A DNA stretch of 64,000 bases, taken from assembly GCA_016342755.1 (NCBI GenBank), contig JAEINS010000014.1, forward strand, positions 52,532 through 116,531. The letters are read 5' to 3'. Shown here in pieces: positions 52,492-62,839 of the stretch (its first letter is position 1; every line of letters starts with the position of its first letter). Source of the DNA: Melioribacteraceae bacterium. GTDB lineage: Bacteria; Bacteroidota; Ignavibacteria; Ignavibacteriales; Melioribacteraceae. The notes beneath the pieces were generated by a model, which was not told the origin of the DNA, did not search any database, and worked only from the letters and a program-made list of their open reading frames with translations. The position numbers were made by a program, and so were the translations under genes.

Positions 52492-52612
52492 TCTCTGCTA
52501 AAGTAATTTATGATAAATATATTATCGCATTATATATGAGAATTTAAAGTTATGGGGTTTAATTTGATTGGTTGAGTGACTCAAAAAAAAAAGTTTTGAG
52601 CCACATAAAATC

Positions 52613-54376
52613 TTATACTAGTGGAAAGATTATTGAGAACTTACTGCCTTCTCCTTTTTTACTCTCTAATGTAATTTCGCCGTTTAGCAGATCAACAATA
52701 TTTTTTACAATAGATAATCCCAGTCCGCTTCCTTCAGGATAAAGTTCCATTGCTTCTTCTACTCTGTAAAATCTTTCAAATATTCTATTTTGTTCTTTTT
52801 CAGGTATTCCAATACCCTGGTCGGAAACGCTTAAAATAAAATTACCGTTATAGTTTTCACAGTAAATTTTAATTTCGCCATTGTCTTTATTGTACTTCAG
52901 CGCATTTGTTAAAAGATTAGAAACAAGTGTCTGCAACAGTCTTTCATTAGTCTCAATTTTTACATTTTCGCAATTATGATCTTTAGTAAGTTTAACACCT
53001 TTTGATTCACACTGAACCTTAAAATCGGAAACTAATTCATCAATAATCGGGTAAGGATCTATCGCGCTAATATCAATAAATTCTTTTTTCTCAATCCTGG
53101 AAAGCTGTAGCAAATCAGTTACCATATTTTCTAAATGGATTGCCTGATTTTCAATTTTTTGCAGGAACTTATTTTTGATTGTCTCATCATTTACTTTTCC
53201 GGATAACAATGTTTCGGAATAACCTCTTATTGATGTTAAAGGAGTTTTGAATTCGTGACTGACATTAGCAACAAAATCCTGTCTTACAATTTCCAGCCGG
53301 GCTAATTTTGTAACATCGTTTAATGTTAAAATAAATCCTCTGCTTTCATTAATATTGTATTGCATTCCGCTAATGTTATAATCAATGTATTTGTTTTTGA
53401 AAAACTTAATTCTTCGGCTAATCTTTTTATCTTTCTTTAAAAACTCATCAATATCATTTATAATAGGCGGGAAATGGATTATATCGTAAAAACTGTTATG
53501 CTCCGGATTTTCTTCAAACTCAAAAAACATTTTAAATGACTGATTGCAGAACAACAGGTGTCCGCTTTCACTAAAAGCCGCAACTCCTTCGCTAAGCGAA
53601 TTAAAAACTCTCGATAATTCAGAATTATTATCAGAAAGATCATCTATCTGATTTTGAAGATTTAATCCAATGGAATTTATAAGTCCGGCAATACTGTCTA
53701 ATTCATTATACCTTTGCGGTGAAATAGCGGTATATCTGTTTTTCTTTTTAGCCTGTTCAAGTTCATTATTAATTTTTTTTATGTGCGATTGAATATGTTT
53801 GTTGTAGTAATAAAGGAATAAGATAACAATTACCAGCATAAACAAATTTGAGAAAGCTAACAGACTATTAAGAAAATCCATTTTTTCATCGAAATTTGTA
53901 GAGAACATTGCAAAACGTATAAAGCCAATTACTCTTTTATTTAGATGTAAATTTTCACAATAATACATCAAATCTTTATCAATCGTTTCACTTTTTCTAA
54001 TTGCAAATCCAGAGCCGGAGGATAATGCCGCCTGAACTTCAGGACGCATAATATGGTTTTCTACTTTAGGCAAATCAATTATATCAATCTCAGAATCGCT
54101 TAAAACTACTCCGTCTTTCGAAATTATTGTTGTTCTTAACTGGGTTAGTCTCTTAATTTCATCTGAAAATGTTTTCAATTTTACATTATCATTTTTTAAT
54201 AAATCATTAATATCAATTATTTTTCTCGCCAGATTTACCTGATTGTTTAAATCGACTTGTATCTGTTCATACAAAAAACTCTTTGTTCTATTCCAGATAA
54301 ACATGTCTAAAAGAGTTAATACTAATAAACTGAATATTATTGTAACTACTATGGATTTAACTGATAATTTTTGCAT
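52613..54376 (-). CDS. phoR: Phosphate-regulon sensor kinase PhoR
   Basis: 587 residues: an N-terminal membrane helix (about 9-29), a periplasmic loop (to about 160), a second helix (about 165-190, LLAFSNLFMLVIVILFLYYY), a linker, a PAS domain (about 245-350), HisKA with FVANVSHEFKTPLTSIRGYSETLL (His near 370) and HATPase (SNLLTNALKYNKDNG, DQGIGIPEKEQ, GSGLGLSIVKNIVDLLNG). It is the last gene of the pst-pho operon, 25 bases after phoB, and is the partner of PhoB. The long external loop is larger than in E. coli PhoR. Confidence 0.92.
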   Translation of the reverse strand: MQKLSVKSIVVTIIFSLLVLTLLDMFIWNRTKSFLYEQIQVDLNNQVNLARKIIDINDLLKNDNVKLKTFSDEIKRLTQLRTTIISKDGVVLSDSEIDIIDLPKVENHIMRPEVQAALSSGSGFAIRKSETIDKDLMYYCENLHLNKRVIGFIRFAMFSTNFDEKMDFLNSLLAFSNLFMLVIVILFLYYYNKHIQSHIKKINNELEQAKKKNRYTAISPQRYNELDSIAGLINSIGLNLQNQIDDLSDNNSELSRVFNSLSEGVAAFSESGHLLFCNQSFKMFFEFEENPEHNSFYDIIHFPPIINDIDEFLKKDKKISRRIKFFKNKYIDYNISGMQYNINESRGFILTLNDVTKLARLEIVRQDFVANVSHEFKTPLTSIRGYSETLLSGKVNDETIKNKFLQKIENQAIHLENMVTDLLQLSRIEKKEFIDISAIDPYPIIDELVSDFKVQCESKGVKLTKDHNCENVKIETNERLLQTLVSNLLTNALKYNKDNGEIKIYCENYNGNFILSVSDQGIGIPEKEQNRIFERFYRVEEAMELYPEGSGLGLSIVKNIVDLLNGEITLESKKGEGSKFSIIFPLV

Positions 54377-54400
54377 AGAAAAATATTTCCAAATGATTTA

Positions 54401-55078
54401 TTATTTAATATCAACTCGGTAACCAGTACCTTTTACGGTCTGAATAAAATCTTTATGATCACCAAGTTTATCTCTAAGTCGTTTTATTGCTACATCAACT
54501 GTTCTTGTTTCGGTAGAAGAATTTATTCCCCAGACAGTATCCAAAAGATCAACTCTGCTTAACACTCTGCCTTTTACTTTTATTAAAGACATAATCAGTT
54601 TAAACTCTGTGGGAGTCATATTCACAATTTCATTATCAATTTTAACAGTTTTTAATGAATCGTTTATCTCTAATCCGTTAAAGCTTATTATATCGAACTG
54701 AGTTGGTTTAGTCCTTCTTAAAAGTGCGTTAACTCTGGCTAAAAGTTCTTTCATGCTGCACGGTTTTGTAATATAATCATCAGCCCCAATGTTTAAGCCA
54801 ATAATTTTATCGGTTTCCTGCGAACGTGCGGTAAGCATTATAACCGGCAAATCTTTTGTGTTTACATTCTCTCTAATATATTTACAAATCTCAATACCGG
54901 ATAGTTTTGGCAAATTCAGATCCAGCAAAACAATATCCGGAAGTTCCTCTACAATTTTTTCATAACCTGATAATCCATCTGTTTCAGTATCAACTTCATA
55001 CCCGGCAGTTTCAAGATTAAAAGCAATTATTTCCGCAATATCTCTATCGTCTTCAACTATTAGTACTTTTGCCTTCAA
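54401..55078 (-). CDS. phoB: Phosphate-regulon response regulator PhoB
   Basis: 225 residues: a receiver (acidic ED at 9-10, phosphoacceptor in VLLDLNLPKLSG, Lys in ITKPCS) and an OmpR-type winged helix (about 125-225, NMTPTEFKLIMSLIKVKGR, VDVAIKRLRDKLGD, VKGTGYRVDIK). It binds Pho boxes to activate phosphate-starvation genes, including a candidate at 62854-62873. Its start lies inside phoU, a 26-base overlap, so translation is coupled. Confidence 0.93.
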   Translation of the reverse strand: MKAKVLIVEDDRDIAEIIAFNLETAGYEVDTETDGLSGYEKIVEELPDIVLLDLNLPKLSGIEICKYIRENVNTKDLPVIMLTARSQETDKIIGLNIGADDYITKPCSMKELLARVNALLRRTKPTQFDIISFNGLEINDSLKTVKIDNEIVNMTPTEFKLIMSLIKVKGRVLSRVDLLDTVWGINSSTETRTVDVAIKRLRDKLGDHKDFIQTVKGTGYRVDIK

Positions 55079-55751
55079 CTTCGCTCTTATCCTTTTTACC
55101 TAAACCATAACGAATTATTTTTGCTTCTTTCATAAATACAACATCTTCAGCCAGATTTTTCGAAAGATCGGCAATTCTTTCTAAATGTTTTAATACGTTT
55201 ATAATCTCAATTCCCTGAGTTATATATTGCGATTCCGATTTAATAACTTCCAGAACCTCATCGTAAATTTTATCACAAAGTGAATCAACTTCCTTATCTC
55301 TTTGTCTGACTTCAATTGCAAGATCGGCATTTGTATTAATAAATGAAAGAACAGAATCGCCCAGCATGTTTTTAACAACCTTACCTAAAGCCGGAATTTC
55401 TGATACTGGTTTTATATAAGGTTCGTGCGAAATTCTTTTAACAGTTTTTGCTATGTTCTTCGCGTGATCGCCAATTCGTTCAAGATCATTATTCATTTTA
55501 AGAGCAACAACCATAAACCTTAAATCAATTGCTACAGGCTGCTGTAAAGCCATTAAACTTAAAATCCTTTTTTCAATCTCTACTTCTCTAAGATTAATTT
55601 GTTTATCCGCTTTTACAACTTCTTGCGCAACTTCCCTATCCTGATTTTCTAATGATTTTAAAGCACGGTACAAAGCGTCTTCAACTTCATTAGCTAAAAA
55701 CACCAAATCTTTTTTAATATCATCTAACATATGTTCAAATTTATCTTTCAT
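55053..55751 (-). CDS. phoU: Phosphate transport regulator PhoU
   Basis: 232 residues, two repeats of a three-helix bundle with the metal-binding E/DxxxD motifs of PhoU (for example MNNDLERIGDHAKNIA and LKHLERIADLSKNLAEDV). It links PstSCAB activity to PhoR and keeps the Pho response off when phosphate is available. The C-terminal ten or so residues overlap the phoB start. It follows pstB by about 47 bases. Confidence 0.95.
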   Translation of the reverse strand: MKDKFEHMLDDIKKDLVFLANEVEDALYRALKSLENQDREVAQEVVKADKQINLREVEIEKRILSLMALQQPVAIDLRFMVVALKMNNDLERIGDHAKNIAKTVKRISHEPYIKPVSEIPALGKVVKNMLGDSVLSFINTNADLAIEVRQRDKEVDSLCDKIYDEVLEVIKSESQYITQGIEIINVLKHLERIADLSKNLAEDVVFMKEAKIIRYGLGKKDKSEVEGKSTNS

Positions 55752-55798
55752 ACACTTACCCGGATTTTTTTAATTCATTAATTTTAATTTACAAATTT

Positions 55799-56614
55799 TT
55801 AGCCAAATCTACCTGTAATATATTCTTCGGTAAGTTCTTTATCAGGCTTTGTAAACAGAGTATTTGTATCGTTAAACTCTACAAGTTCACCAACCATCAT
55901 AAAAGCAGTGTAATCGGAAACACGTGCAGCCTGCTGCATATTATGTGTTACAATAACAACTGTATATTTCCCTCTTAGCTCGTCTATTGTCTCTTCAATT
56001 TTACCAGTTGAAATTGGATCAAGCGCAGATGCCGGTTCATCCATAAGAATAATATCCGGCTTGTTGGCAAGCGCACGGGCAATGCATAAACGCTGCTGCT
56101 GTCCGCCCGATAAATCTAAAGCCGAATCAGTTAACCTGTCTTTAACCTCGCGCCATAAATCGGCCTGAACTAAAGATGCTTCCACAATTTCTTCAAGGTT
56201 AGAAATGTTACTTTCACCATTAACTTTTGGACCGAAGGCAACGTTTTCCCATATACTCATAGGAAATGGATTAGACTTCTGAAAAACCATCCCGACTTTT
56301 TTTCTTAAGTCCTCTAATCTCACTGATGGATCATAAATATTTTGACCTTCTATTAAAATTTCACCTTCAACTTTTATATCAGGAATAAGATCATTCATTC
56401 TATTAAAATTTCTGAGCAAAGTAGATTTACCACATCCCGAAGGACCAATAAACGCCGTAACTTTCTTTTCCGGAATCTGAATATTAACATCAATTAATGC
56501 TGCTTTATCAGGAGTATAATAAAAGTTAAGATCCTTAGTCTCAATAATTATATTCTCATTTGCCATTTCGTTTTTTGTCTCAGATGAAACCGATCCTTTA
56601 ATATTTATAACCAT
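55799..56614 (-). CDS. pstB: Phosphate ABC transporter ATP-binding protein PstB
   Basis: 271 residues with Walker [22 protein letters not shown]-loop [12 protein letters not shown], signature [16 protein letters not shown], Walker [14 protein letters not shown] and switch His in VTHNM. It powers phosphate uptake through PstC and PstA. The usual core starts around the Met at codon 17 (MANENIII); the first ATG adds a short extension, so the exact start is unsure. Confidence 0.95.
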   Translation of the reverse strand: MVINIKGSVSSETKNEMANENIIIETKDLNFYYTPDKAALIDVNIQIPEKKVTAFIGPSGCGKSTLLRNFNRMNDLIPDIKVEGEILIEGQNIYDPSVRLEDLRKKVGMVFQKSNPFPMSIWENVAFGPKVNGESNISNLEEIVEASLVQADLWREVKDRLTDSALDLSGGQQQRLCIARALANKPDIILMDEPASALDPISTGKIEETIDELRGKYTVVIVTHNMQQAARVSDYTAFMMVGELVEFNDTNTLFTKPDKELTEEYITGRFG

Positions 56615-56649
56615 TTTTTTTGCCTATATTGAATTAAATCTTCTATTAC

Positions 56650-58305
56650 TTAGAAAGATGAACTTTTATATTTTTTTCGTAATCTGTTTCTTAAAAATAT
56701 TGCTAATAAATTTAGTAAAACTACTAATATAATCAGTAATAATGCGGTTGAATAAACCATTGGTTTTGCGGCTTCAACATTTGGCGACTGAAATCCTACA
56801 TCATAAATATGAAAACCCAGGTGCATAAATTTTCTATCTAAATGGAAAAACGGGAAAGTTCCATCCAATGGCATTGCAGGAGCCAGCTTTACAACACCGG
56901 TAATCATTAAAGGTGCAACCTCTCCGGCACCACGGCTAATTGCAAGAATCAATCCGGTTAAAATACCGGGCATTGCATTAGGTAAAACTATTTTTCTAAT
57001 CATTTGCCATTTTGTTGAACCCAGTGCTAAAGCACCTTCTTTATTAGCTCGTGGAACTGCTAAGATACCTTCTTCGGTTGCAACCACAACCACAGGCAGT
57101 GTTAACAATGCAAGTGTTAAGGAAGCCCAGAGAATACCGCCGGTTCCAATTGTTGGTTCCGGTAGTTTATCGCTAAAAAAAAGTTGATCGATAGATCCGC
57201 CAACTATATAGATAAAAAATCCTAATCCAAATATTCCGTAAACTATTGAAGGCACACCGGCAAGGTTGTTTACTGATAATCTTATCATTCTAGTAATGGG
57301 ACCTTGCGTTGCATATTCATTAAGGTAAATTGCCGCCATAACACCAAATGGGACTACAAATATAGACATAAGAATAACCATCATTACCGTTCCAAAAATT
57401 GCCGGGAAAACTCCCCCCTCGGTATTCGATTCCCTTGGTTCTCCCGCAACAAATTCCCAGACACGTGCAGCATAATGTATTGATTTATCAATAACATTCA
57501 TCTTGTTTGGCTGAAAAAAACTTACAACTTTACTTAATTGTAATTCTTTTTCCGCGCCGTCAACAGTTTCAACAATAAGATATATGCTTTCTATTCTCTC
57601 TGTTGTTTTATTAATGCGCTCCTGAATTCTTTCATGTTCAGATTTTAATTTTGCGGCAGTATCTATTTCAAATTGTTCAAGCTTTGCTAATTGTTCTTTC
57701 TCTAGATCGGAGTAATATCCTTTATTTATTTTGATTAAAGATATTTCTCTTCTTATTGAATTTAATGGTGATAATAAATCTGTAAGCTCTGTCTGAAGTT
57801 CTTTTAATTCATCCTTCATCACATCAACTTTATCTAAAGCATCATTTGCTTTCTGAAACATTATTGCATCACTATCACTAATTGTTTCATCACCAACATG
57901 CACCTTTTTAATTGTGCCATACATGTTACCGTATTCCCAACGTTCAAATTGTGTAGCGTTTTCCGGCTTTAATCTTGAAACTACATCATCACTTTTTAAC
58001 CACACAAAATCTAATCCATATATATCACGGTTCCCAATTTTGTACTGCTCTTTTTTTGTTATTGTAACTGTGCCAGCTTCATCTTTTGAAATATTTTTTT
58101 CATCAGCCCAAAATTCTCCTAAGTAAACTTTTTTATTTTTAAGTTCCGTCTTAACAAGATCTTCCGGCCAAAAAATTCCAAGACCCTTAACAAGAATAAT
58201 TGCGAGAAGCATTACAACCATTGCAAAAGTTAGTAATAATCCCAGCGATGTTAGCAGTACGTAGGGATCGCCTTTTTGGAAATAATCTTTATAACTTTGT
58301 TTCAT
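56650..58305 (-). CDS. pstA: Phosphate ABC transporter permease PstA, long form
   Basis: 551 residues, about twice the usual length. A first membrane helix (about 17-42) is followed by a 230-residue soluble insertion with coiled-coil character (about 50-280), then five more helices of the permease. The EAA-like loop is EGALALGSTKWQMIRKIVLPNAMPG. It pairs with PstC to form the channel. The stop of pstC and the start of this gene nearly touch. Long PstA forms occur in other bacteria; the insertion's role is unknown. Confidence 0.93.
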   Translation of the reverse strand: MKQSYKDYFQKGDPYVLLTSLGLLLTFAMVVMLLAIILVKGLGIFWPEDLVKTELKNKKVYLGEFWADEKNISKDEAGTVTITKKEQYKIGNRDIYGLDFVWLKSDDVVSRLKPENATQFERWEYGNMYGTIKKVHVGDETISDSDAIMFQKANDALDKVDVMKDELKELQTELTDLLSPLNSIRREISLIKINKGYYSDLEKEQLAKLEQFEIDTAAKLKSEHERIQERINKTTERIESIYLIVETVDGAEKELQLSKVVSFFQPNKMNVIDKSIHYAARVWEFVAGEPRESNTEGGVFPAIFGTVMMVILMSIFVVPFGVMAAIYLNEYATQGPITRMIRLSVNNLAGVPSIVYGIFGLGFFIYIVGGSIDQLFFSDKLPEPTIGTGGILWASLTLALLTLPVVVVATEEGILAVPRANKEGALALGSTKWQMIRKIVLPNAMPGILTGLILAISRGAGEVAPLMITGVVKLAPAMPLDGTFPFFHLDRKFMHLGFHIYDVGFQSPNVEAAKPMVYSTALLLIILVVLLNLLAIFLRNRLRKKYKSSSF

Positions 58306-60510
58306 TTAAAATCTCGCGTATTTTTTTCTTAGTCTATCGCCAATCCAGGCTGCAATACTGTTTACTGCAAATGTAAATACAAAAAGTAATAATGCTGTTA
58401 AGAATAATACTCTGTATAAAGTGCCGTCAACCGGAGCTTCCGGTATTTCAACAGCTATAGAAGCACTCATTGCCCTAAAACCGTTAAACGGACTTAAATC
58501 CATTATAGGTGTATTTCCCGTAGCCATAAGAACAATCATAGTTTCGCCAATTGCTCTGCCAAGTCCCAGCATTACAGCGGCAAAAATTCCTCCTGCCGCG
58601 GCCGGTAAAATAATTCTTATAACAGTCTGCCACTTGGACGCACCTAACGCGAACGAAGCAGAACTAAGTGATTTTGGTACGTTGCTTAATGCATCCTCCG
58701 AAATAGTAAATATAATGGGGATTACAGCAAAGCCTAATGCAAAACCAACAACAAAACTGTTTCTCTGATCGTATAAAACACCCATTTCTTCGTACATCCA
58801 CTGGCTTATACTGCCATCAAACATTGATAACTCTAACGGAGTAGATATAACAGCAGTAATTACAAATGCCATGATTACAAATGGCAGAGTAAAAATTAAA
58901 TCGGCTCCCTGCGGAAATCTGACCCTTGTTGTTTCAGGTATTTGTCTCCATACAAAAACTGCAACAACAAATAAAATTGGTATTAACATCATGTTGAGAA
59001 ACACCGACATGAGATGCTGTTCCAGTAAAGGTGAAAAATACAATCCCGCTAAAAACCCTATTACAACGCTTGGTAAAGCAGCCATTATTTCAATAGTAGG
59101 CTTTATAACCTGTGCAAACTTTTTTGTTGAAAACTGGGAAACATAAATTGCGGCTAATACAGCAAGCGGAATTGAAAATAACATTGCGTAGAACGTACCT
59201 TTCAAAGTACCGAATATCATTGGTATTAAACTCAGCTTCGATTCAAACTCGTCTGAGCCGCCTGTAGACTGCCATACAAACTCCGGTTCTTCATAACCTT
59301 CGTACCAGACTTTGCCAAACAGCGTCTGAATATTTGTTTCCGGATGATCATTTTCAACAAAGTATTTACCAATGTTATTATCTTCATCAATAAGAATTAA
59401 ACCGTTTGCTTTAGGTGATAATGAAGCTGCCTGTATTTTTTTATCTGTTGGTTCAATTTCAAGCCCAGTTGCATTAGTAGTTGAATAATTAAGCTTAATA
59501 CCGCCTTTGCTGTCTATAGTAACAAAATTCCTATTCCTGGGTGATGGAAGTATAGATACAACTTTAGATGAATGACTTTTAAATTCATGAATCTTATTAA
59601 ATTTAAAAACATTTTCTTGCGATCTTACAGGAAACCAGTTTTGAACTTCCCCTTTTTCCGTACCTATTATTAGCGAATTATCACCAATTAAAAATGATAA
59701 ACTTGTAATTGAAGCAGCAGATACTTTCCAGTGATCTTTTAACTGTACATCTTCATAATCTGTAATATCGAACCAAAATATTTCACCATCTTCAGTCCCG
59801 ACCATTAATTTTTCGGCCTGATAACTTAAAGTAATGTTTGAAACTTTTTCTTCACCAATAAATGAAGTTAAATCGTAATTGTAAGTTTCCCCTTCATCAG
59901 CATCATAAATCCTTATATACAGTCTGGCATTTGCTAACCAGCTCCAAAAGCGGGAACCATCTTCATTTTCTGAGAAGGTGATTTTTTTTATAATGGTATT
60001 ACTCGATGAATCTGATATTCCAAATTGATCATCTTGTTTAAATGACGCATTTATAACTCTTCCCCCTCTATTATATTGGGGTTTCATAATTGCCCCGGCA
60101 GTTATAATTCTTCCGGAATTTGTTCCAACTGAAAATAATTCATCCCCAAGTTTCCCTTTATCAACCGAAATAATTTTTTCGCCATCATTCAGTTGTAAAG
60201 AATCTTTATAGATAAGAGAGTTTTCATTTAGATTAAAAAACTTTATCCCGCCGTTTTCATATAATAAATATGTTACTTCCTGATATCTGTCGATACCGGT
60301 AAGTAAAACTTTCTCATTAGAATTACTGCTTATTTCCTGATCTTTTGTTATATCGGCAGGAAAAATAAGAGGCATCGATTCGTAAACCAGAAAAAGTAAA
60401 ATAAGAATAATACTGGCTATAACACCATATCCTCCAAAAGATATTATCATTTTGGCAATAGTATTTGCTCTGGTTACTTTCTGCTTATATTTTTGATTGT
60501 TTGTGTTCAC
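58306..60510 (-). CDS. pstC: Phosphate ABC transporter permease PstC, long form with beta-propeller-like insertion
   Basis: 734 residues against about 300-320 in E. coli. One membrane helix (about 20-45) is followed by some 360 residues of repeated beta strands resembling a WD40-type propeller (recurrent SLSFLIGDNSLIIGTEKGE patterns), then the permease helices. The EAA-like loop is SASFALGASKWQTVIRIILPAAAGG. The stop is immediately before pstA. Together with the long PstA it suggests an enlarged external or internal sensor part. Confidence 0.93.
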   Translation of the reverse strand: MNTNNQKYKQKVTRANTIAKMIISFGGYGVIASIILILLFLVYESMPLIFPADITKDQEISSNSNEKVLLTGIDRYQEVTYLLYENGGIKFFNLNENSLIYKDSLQLNDGEKIISVDKGKLGDELFSVGTNSGRIITAGAIMKPQYNRGGRVINASFKQDDQFGISDSSSNTIIKKITFSENEDGSRFWSWLANARLYIRIYDADEGETYNYDLTSFIGEEKVSNITLSYQAEKLMVGTEDGEIFWFDITDYEDVQLKDHWKVSAASITSLSFLIGDNSLIIGTEKGEVQNWFPVRSQENVFKFNKIHEFKSHSSKVVSILPSPRNRNFVTIDSKGGIKLNYSTTNATGLEIEPTDKKIQAASLSPKANGLILIDEDNNIGKYFVENDHPETNIQTLFGKVWYEGYEEPEFVWQSTGGSDEFESKLSLIPMIFGTLKGTFYAMLFSIPLAVLAAIYVSQFSTKKFAQVIKPTIEIMAALPSVVIGFLAGLYFSPLLEQHLMSVFLNMMLIPILFVVAVFVWRQIPETTRVRFPQGADLIFTLPFVIMAFVITAVISTPLELSMFDGSISQWMYEEMGVLYDQRNSFVVGFALGFAVIPIIFTISEDALSNVPKSLSSASFALGASKWQTVIRIILPAAAGGIFAAVMLGLGRAIGETMIVLMATGNTPIMDLSPFNGFRAMSASIAVEIPEAPVDGTLYRVLFLTALLLFVFTFAVNSIAAWIGDRLRKKYARF

Positions 60511-60687
60511 AATTCCGGTTATGTTTTTGTTATTAGTATAATAAACTTTTATGTCATCCCGAACATTTTCACCGTGAGGGATCTTTCTTTATCCAGGTCT
60601 CTCCACGCTTCACTAGTTCGAGATGACATTTTTAAATATCTTTAGTAGTTTCCATTTTACTGAACATAGAATAAAACTTAAAACGGT
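60511..60687. repeat. Intergenic spacer with a REP-like hairpin between pstS and pstC
   Basis: The arms ATGTCATCCCGAAC (60551-60564) and GTTCGAGATGACAT (60616-60629) match at 13 of 14 positions and bound a 79-bp element. It lies between pstS and pstC, where a hairpin could protect upstream pstS mRNA and lower expression of downstream genes. The word TGTCATnCCGAAC recurs near 63113. Confidence 0.7.
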
Positions 60688-61665
60688 CTAGTTTAATTGC
60701 TCTAACATTTTCTTAGCAACATCGGCTGATAATGGTAAATAACCATCTTTTACAACTACCTGCTGACCTTCGTAACTAAGAATATATTTCATAAACTCGT
60801 TTACTAACGGATCAACTGGTTTGCCAGGATTTTTTGCAATATAAACATATAAGAATCTTGAAAGAGGATATTTACCGCTGGCAACGTTTTCGTTTGTTCC
60901 GTCAAAATACTCTTCGCCTTCTTTTTTTGATAACGGAACTACTCTTACACCCGAAGTTTTATATCCGATACCGCTATAACCAATTGCAAATTTATCTTCC
61001 GCAACACCTTGTACAACTGATGCTGAACCAGGCTGCTCTTTTACAACATCTTTATAATCGCCTTTTTTAAGTACATGCGATTTGAAATAACCATAAGTTC
61101 CTGATGCTGAGTTACGGCCAAAAATACTAATAGGTTTTTTAGCAAACTCGCCTTTTAGACCTAACTGTCCCCAGGTTGTTACTTCTTCGCTATAACCTTG
61201 TTTACGTGTTTTTGAAAACACAGCATCAACTTGTTCAAACGATAAACCTTTAACAGGATTTTCTTTATTTACATAAACTGCTAATGCATCTAGTGCAATA
61301 CTAAACGGAGTTGGTTTGTAACCAAATTTTTCTTCGAATGAATCAACTTCTTTAGCTTTCATTTGTCTAGACATTGGGCCTAACTGCGCAGTACCTTCAA
61401 TTAATGCAGGCGGTGCCGTTGAAGAACCTTTACCTTCTATCTGAATTTTAACTTCCGGATACATTCCATTAAAACCTTCTGCCCAAAGAGTCATCATGTT
61501 TAATATTGTATCGGAACCAATACTGTTAAGATTACCTTTAATACCAGTTGTTTTTTTGTAATGCGGTAAGTTTTCATCAACCTTAACTGTCTGTGCCATT
61601 ACGCTAGTTGAAAAAACTATTAGCAATAATGCAAATCCTAATAATTTTTTGCTGATGTTGTTCAT
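60688..61665 (-). CDS. pstS: Phosphate-binding protein PstS
   Basis: 325 residues from the ATG at 61665, which has GGAG five bases before it; earlier codons read MNFHNKNIIGET and are not needed. A signal peptide (about 1-24, ending VMAQ) directs it to the periplasm. Phosphate-contacting segments are SIGSDTILNMM, LGPMSRQMKAKE and FGRNSASGTYGYFKSH. It captures phosphate and hands it to PstCA. It is the second gene of the operon after the porin. Confidence 0.95.
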   Translation of the reverse strand: MNNISKKLLGFALLLIVFSTSVMAQTVKVDENLPHYKKTTGIKGNLNSIGSDTILNMMTLWAEGFNGMYPEVKIQIEGKGSSTAPPALIEGTAQLGPMSRQMKAKEVDSFEEKFGYKPTPFSIALDALAVYVNKENPVKGLSFEQVDAVFSKTRKQGYSEEVTTWGQLGLKGEFAKKPISIFGRNSASGTYGYFKSHVLKKGDYKDVVKEQPGSASVVQGVAEDKFAIGYSGIGYKTSGVRVVPLSKKEGEEYFDGTNENVASGKYPLSRFLYVYIAKNPGKPVDPLVNEFMKYILSYEGQQVVVKDGYLPLSADVAKKMLEQLN

Positions 61666-61711
61666 TGTTTCTCCTATTATATTTTTGTTGTGAAAGTTCA
61701 TTCCTAAACTT

Positions 61712-62722
61712 TTATTTTATCAAAAACTCAAAATTAAGTTTCAAAGTTGTTTCGCTGTCTATATCACCCTGGTAGTTTTCTACTCTTACATTTGGCGCAA
61801 CTTTTAATCCTTCAACCGGTTTCCATATTAAACCGCCAATTAAATATCCTTCACCGTCATCATCCTCATCCGTGTTAGGATCATAAGTATCATAACGTGC
61901 AAATACTTCAAATTTTTCATTTACGCTGTAGTTAGCATATGCCGAGATAGCAGCCTTTGTTAAATCCTTTCCACCTTCAGCGTATTGGTCAAATTCGGCA
62001 CCAACTCTTAAACCTTTATTTGCGTATCCGGCAAAACCACCAAATACTGTTTTTGCCTCTGTTTCAACTTTATTAATTTTAGTATTATCATAATCGTATG
62101 GTTCATAAGAGAAAACACCACCAACGTTAAAACCATCTTTGCTCGACAGTTTTCCTTGTCCGTAATAAACTTGTGCAGAAACTTTTTTGAATACATCATT
62201 TTCTGCTTTTTTGTATCCGGTTCCATTAGAAACTAATACACTAAAGTTTACTGCTTTACCTAATTTGTTTTTGTAACCAATTGCCAAATCAGATGAACTT
62301 GAAAAACCTCTACGATCCATTACGGATTTTTCTATAAAACGGTGTCCCCATGTTTTTTCCTGAACACTAAATACATTCATTCCCTGTAAACCAAGCATAA
62401 TATTACCATATCCGGTATTCCAGTCAACCATTGCATTTTTAAGATACGCATCCATTTTACCGGTTTTATCTTCTCTGCCAGCATCTAATTGAAATTTATA
62501 TTTTATAGATTTAGACATTGCATTTTCGTAGGTAAAATACGCGCGGTTTATTTCGAACTGATTATTTACAGTTGGATCATCTACTGTAGAGTGTGTGTAA
62601 TCAAAAAACACAAGTCCACTTATTTTTTCAGTTGACTTTTCCTGCGCAAAGCCTGTAATACTTGTTAAAAATACTACTGCTGTTAAAATTGACATAAATC
62701 TTTTAATTATAATTGATGTCAT
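61712..62722 (-). CDS. Outer-membrane porin, phosphate-selective type
   Basis: 336 residues with a signal peptide (about 1-26, ending GFAQ) and repeated amphipathic strands typical of OprO/OprP-like and other 16-strand porins (SGLVFFDYTHS, INRAYFTYENAMSKSIKYKF, RVGAEFDQYAEGG, LKLNFEFLIK). AGGAG is found upstream of the ATG. As the first gene of the pst operon, 46 bases before pstS, it probably passes phosphate across the outer membrane (inference). Confidence 0.85.
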   Translation of the reverse strand: MTSIIIKRFMSILTAVVFLTSITGFAQEKSTEKISGLVFFDYTHSTVDDPTVNNQFEINRAYFTYENAMSKSIKYKFQLDAGREDKTGKMDAYLKNAMVDWNTGYGNIMLGLQGMNVFSVQEKTWGHRFIEKSVMDRRGFSSSSDLAIGYKNKLGKAVNFSVLVSNGTGYKKAENDVFKKVSAQVYYGQGKLSSKDGFNVGGVFSYEPYDYDNTKINKVETEAKTVFGGFAGYANKGLRVGAEFDQYAEGGKDLTKAAISAYANYSVNEKFEVFARYDTYDPNTDEDDDGEGYLIGGLIWKPVEGLKVAPNVRVENYQGDIDSETTLKLNFEFLIK

Positions 62723-62839
62723 TTGGTTCTCCTGTTATAATTGAATAATATTATAATTAATTGTTGGTATTAATTATTCTGTTATTTTTTGTTGTTGGTA
62801 TTTTGTAAAATCAAAGAACATTTCTTTTCTTTGTTACAA

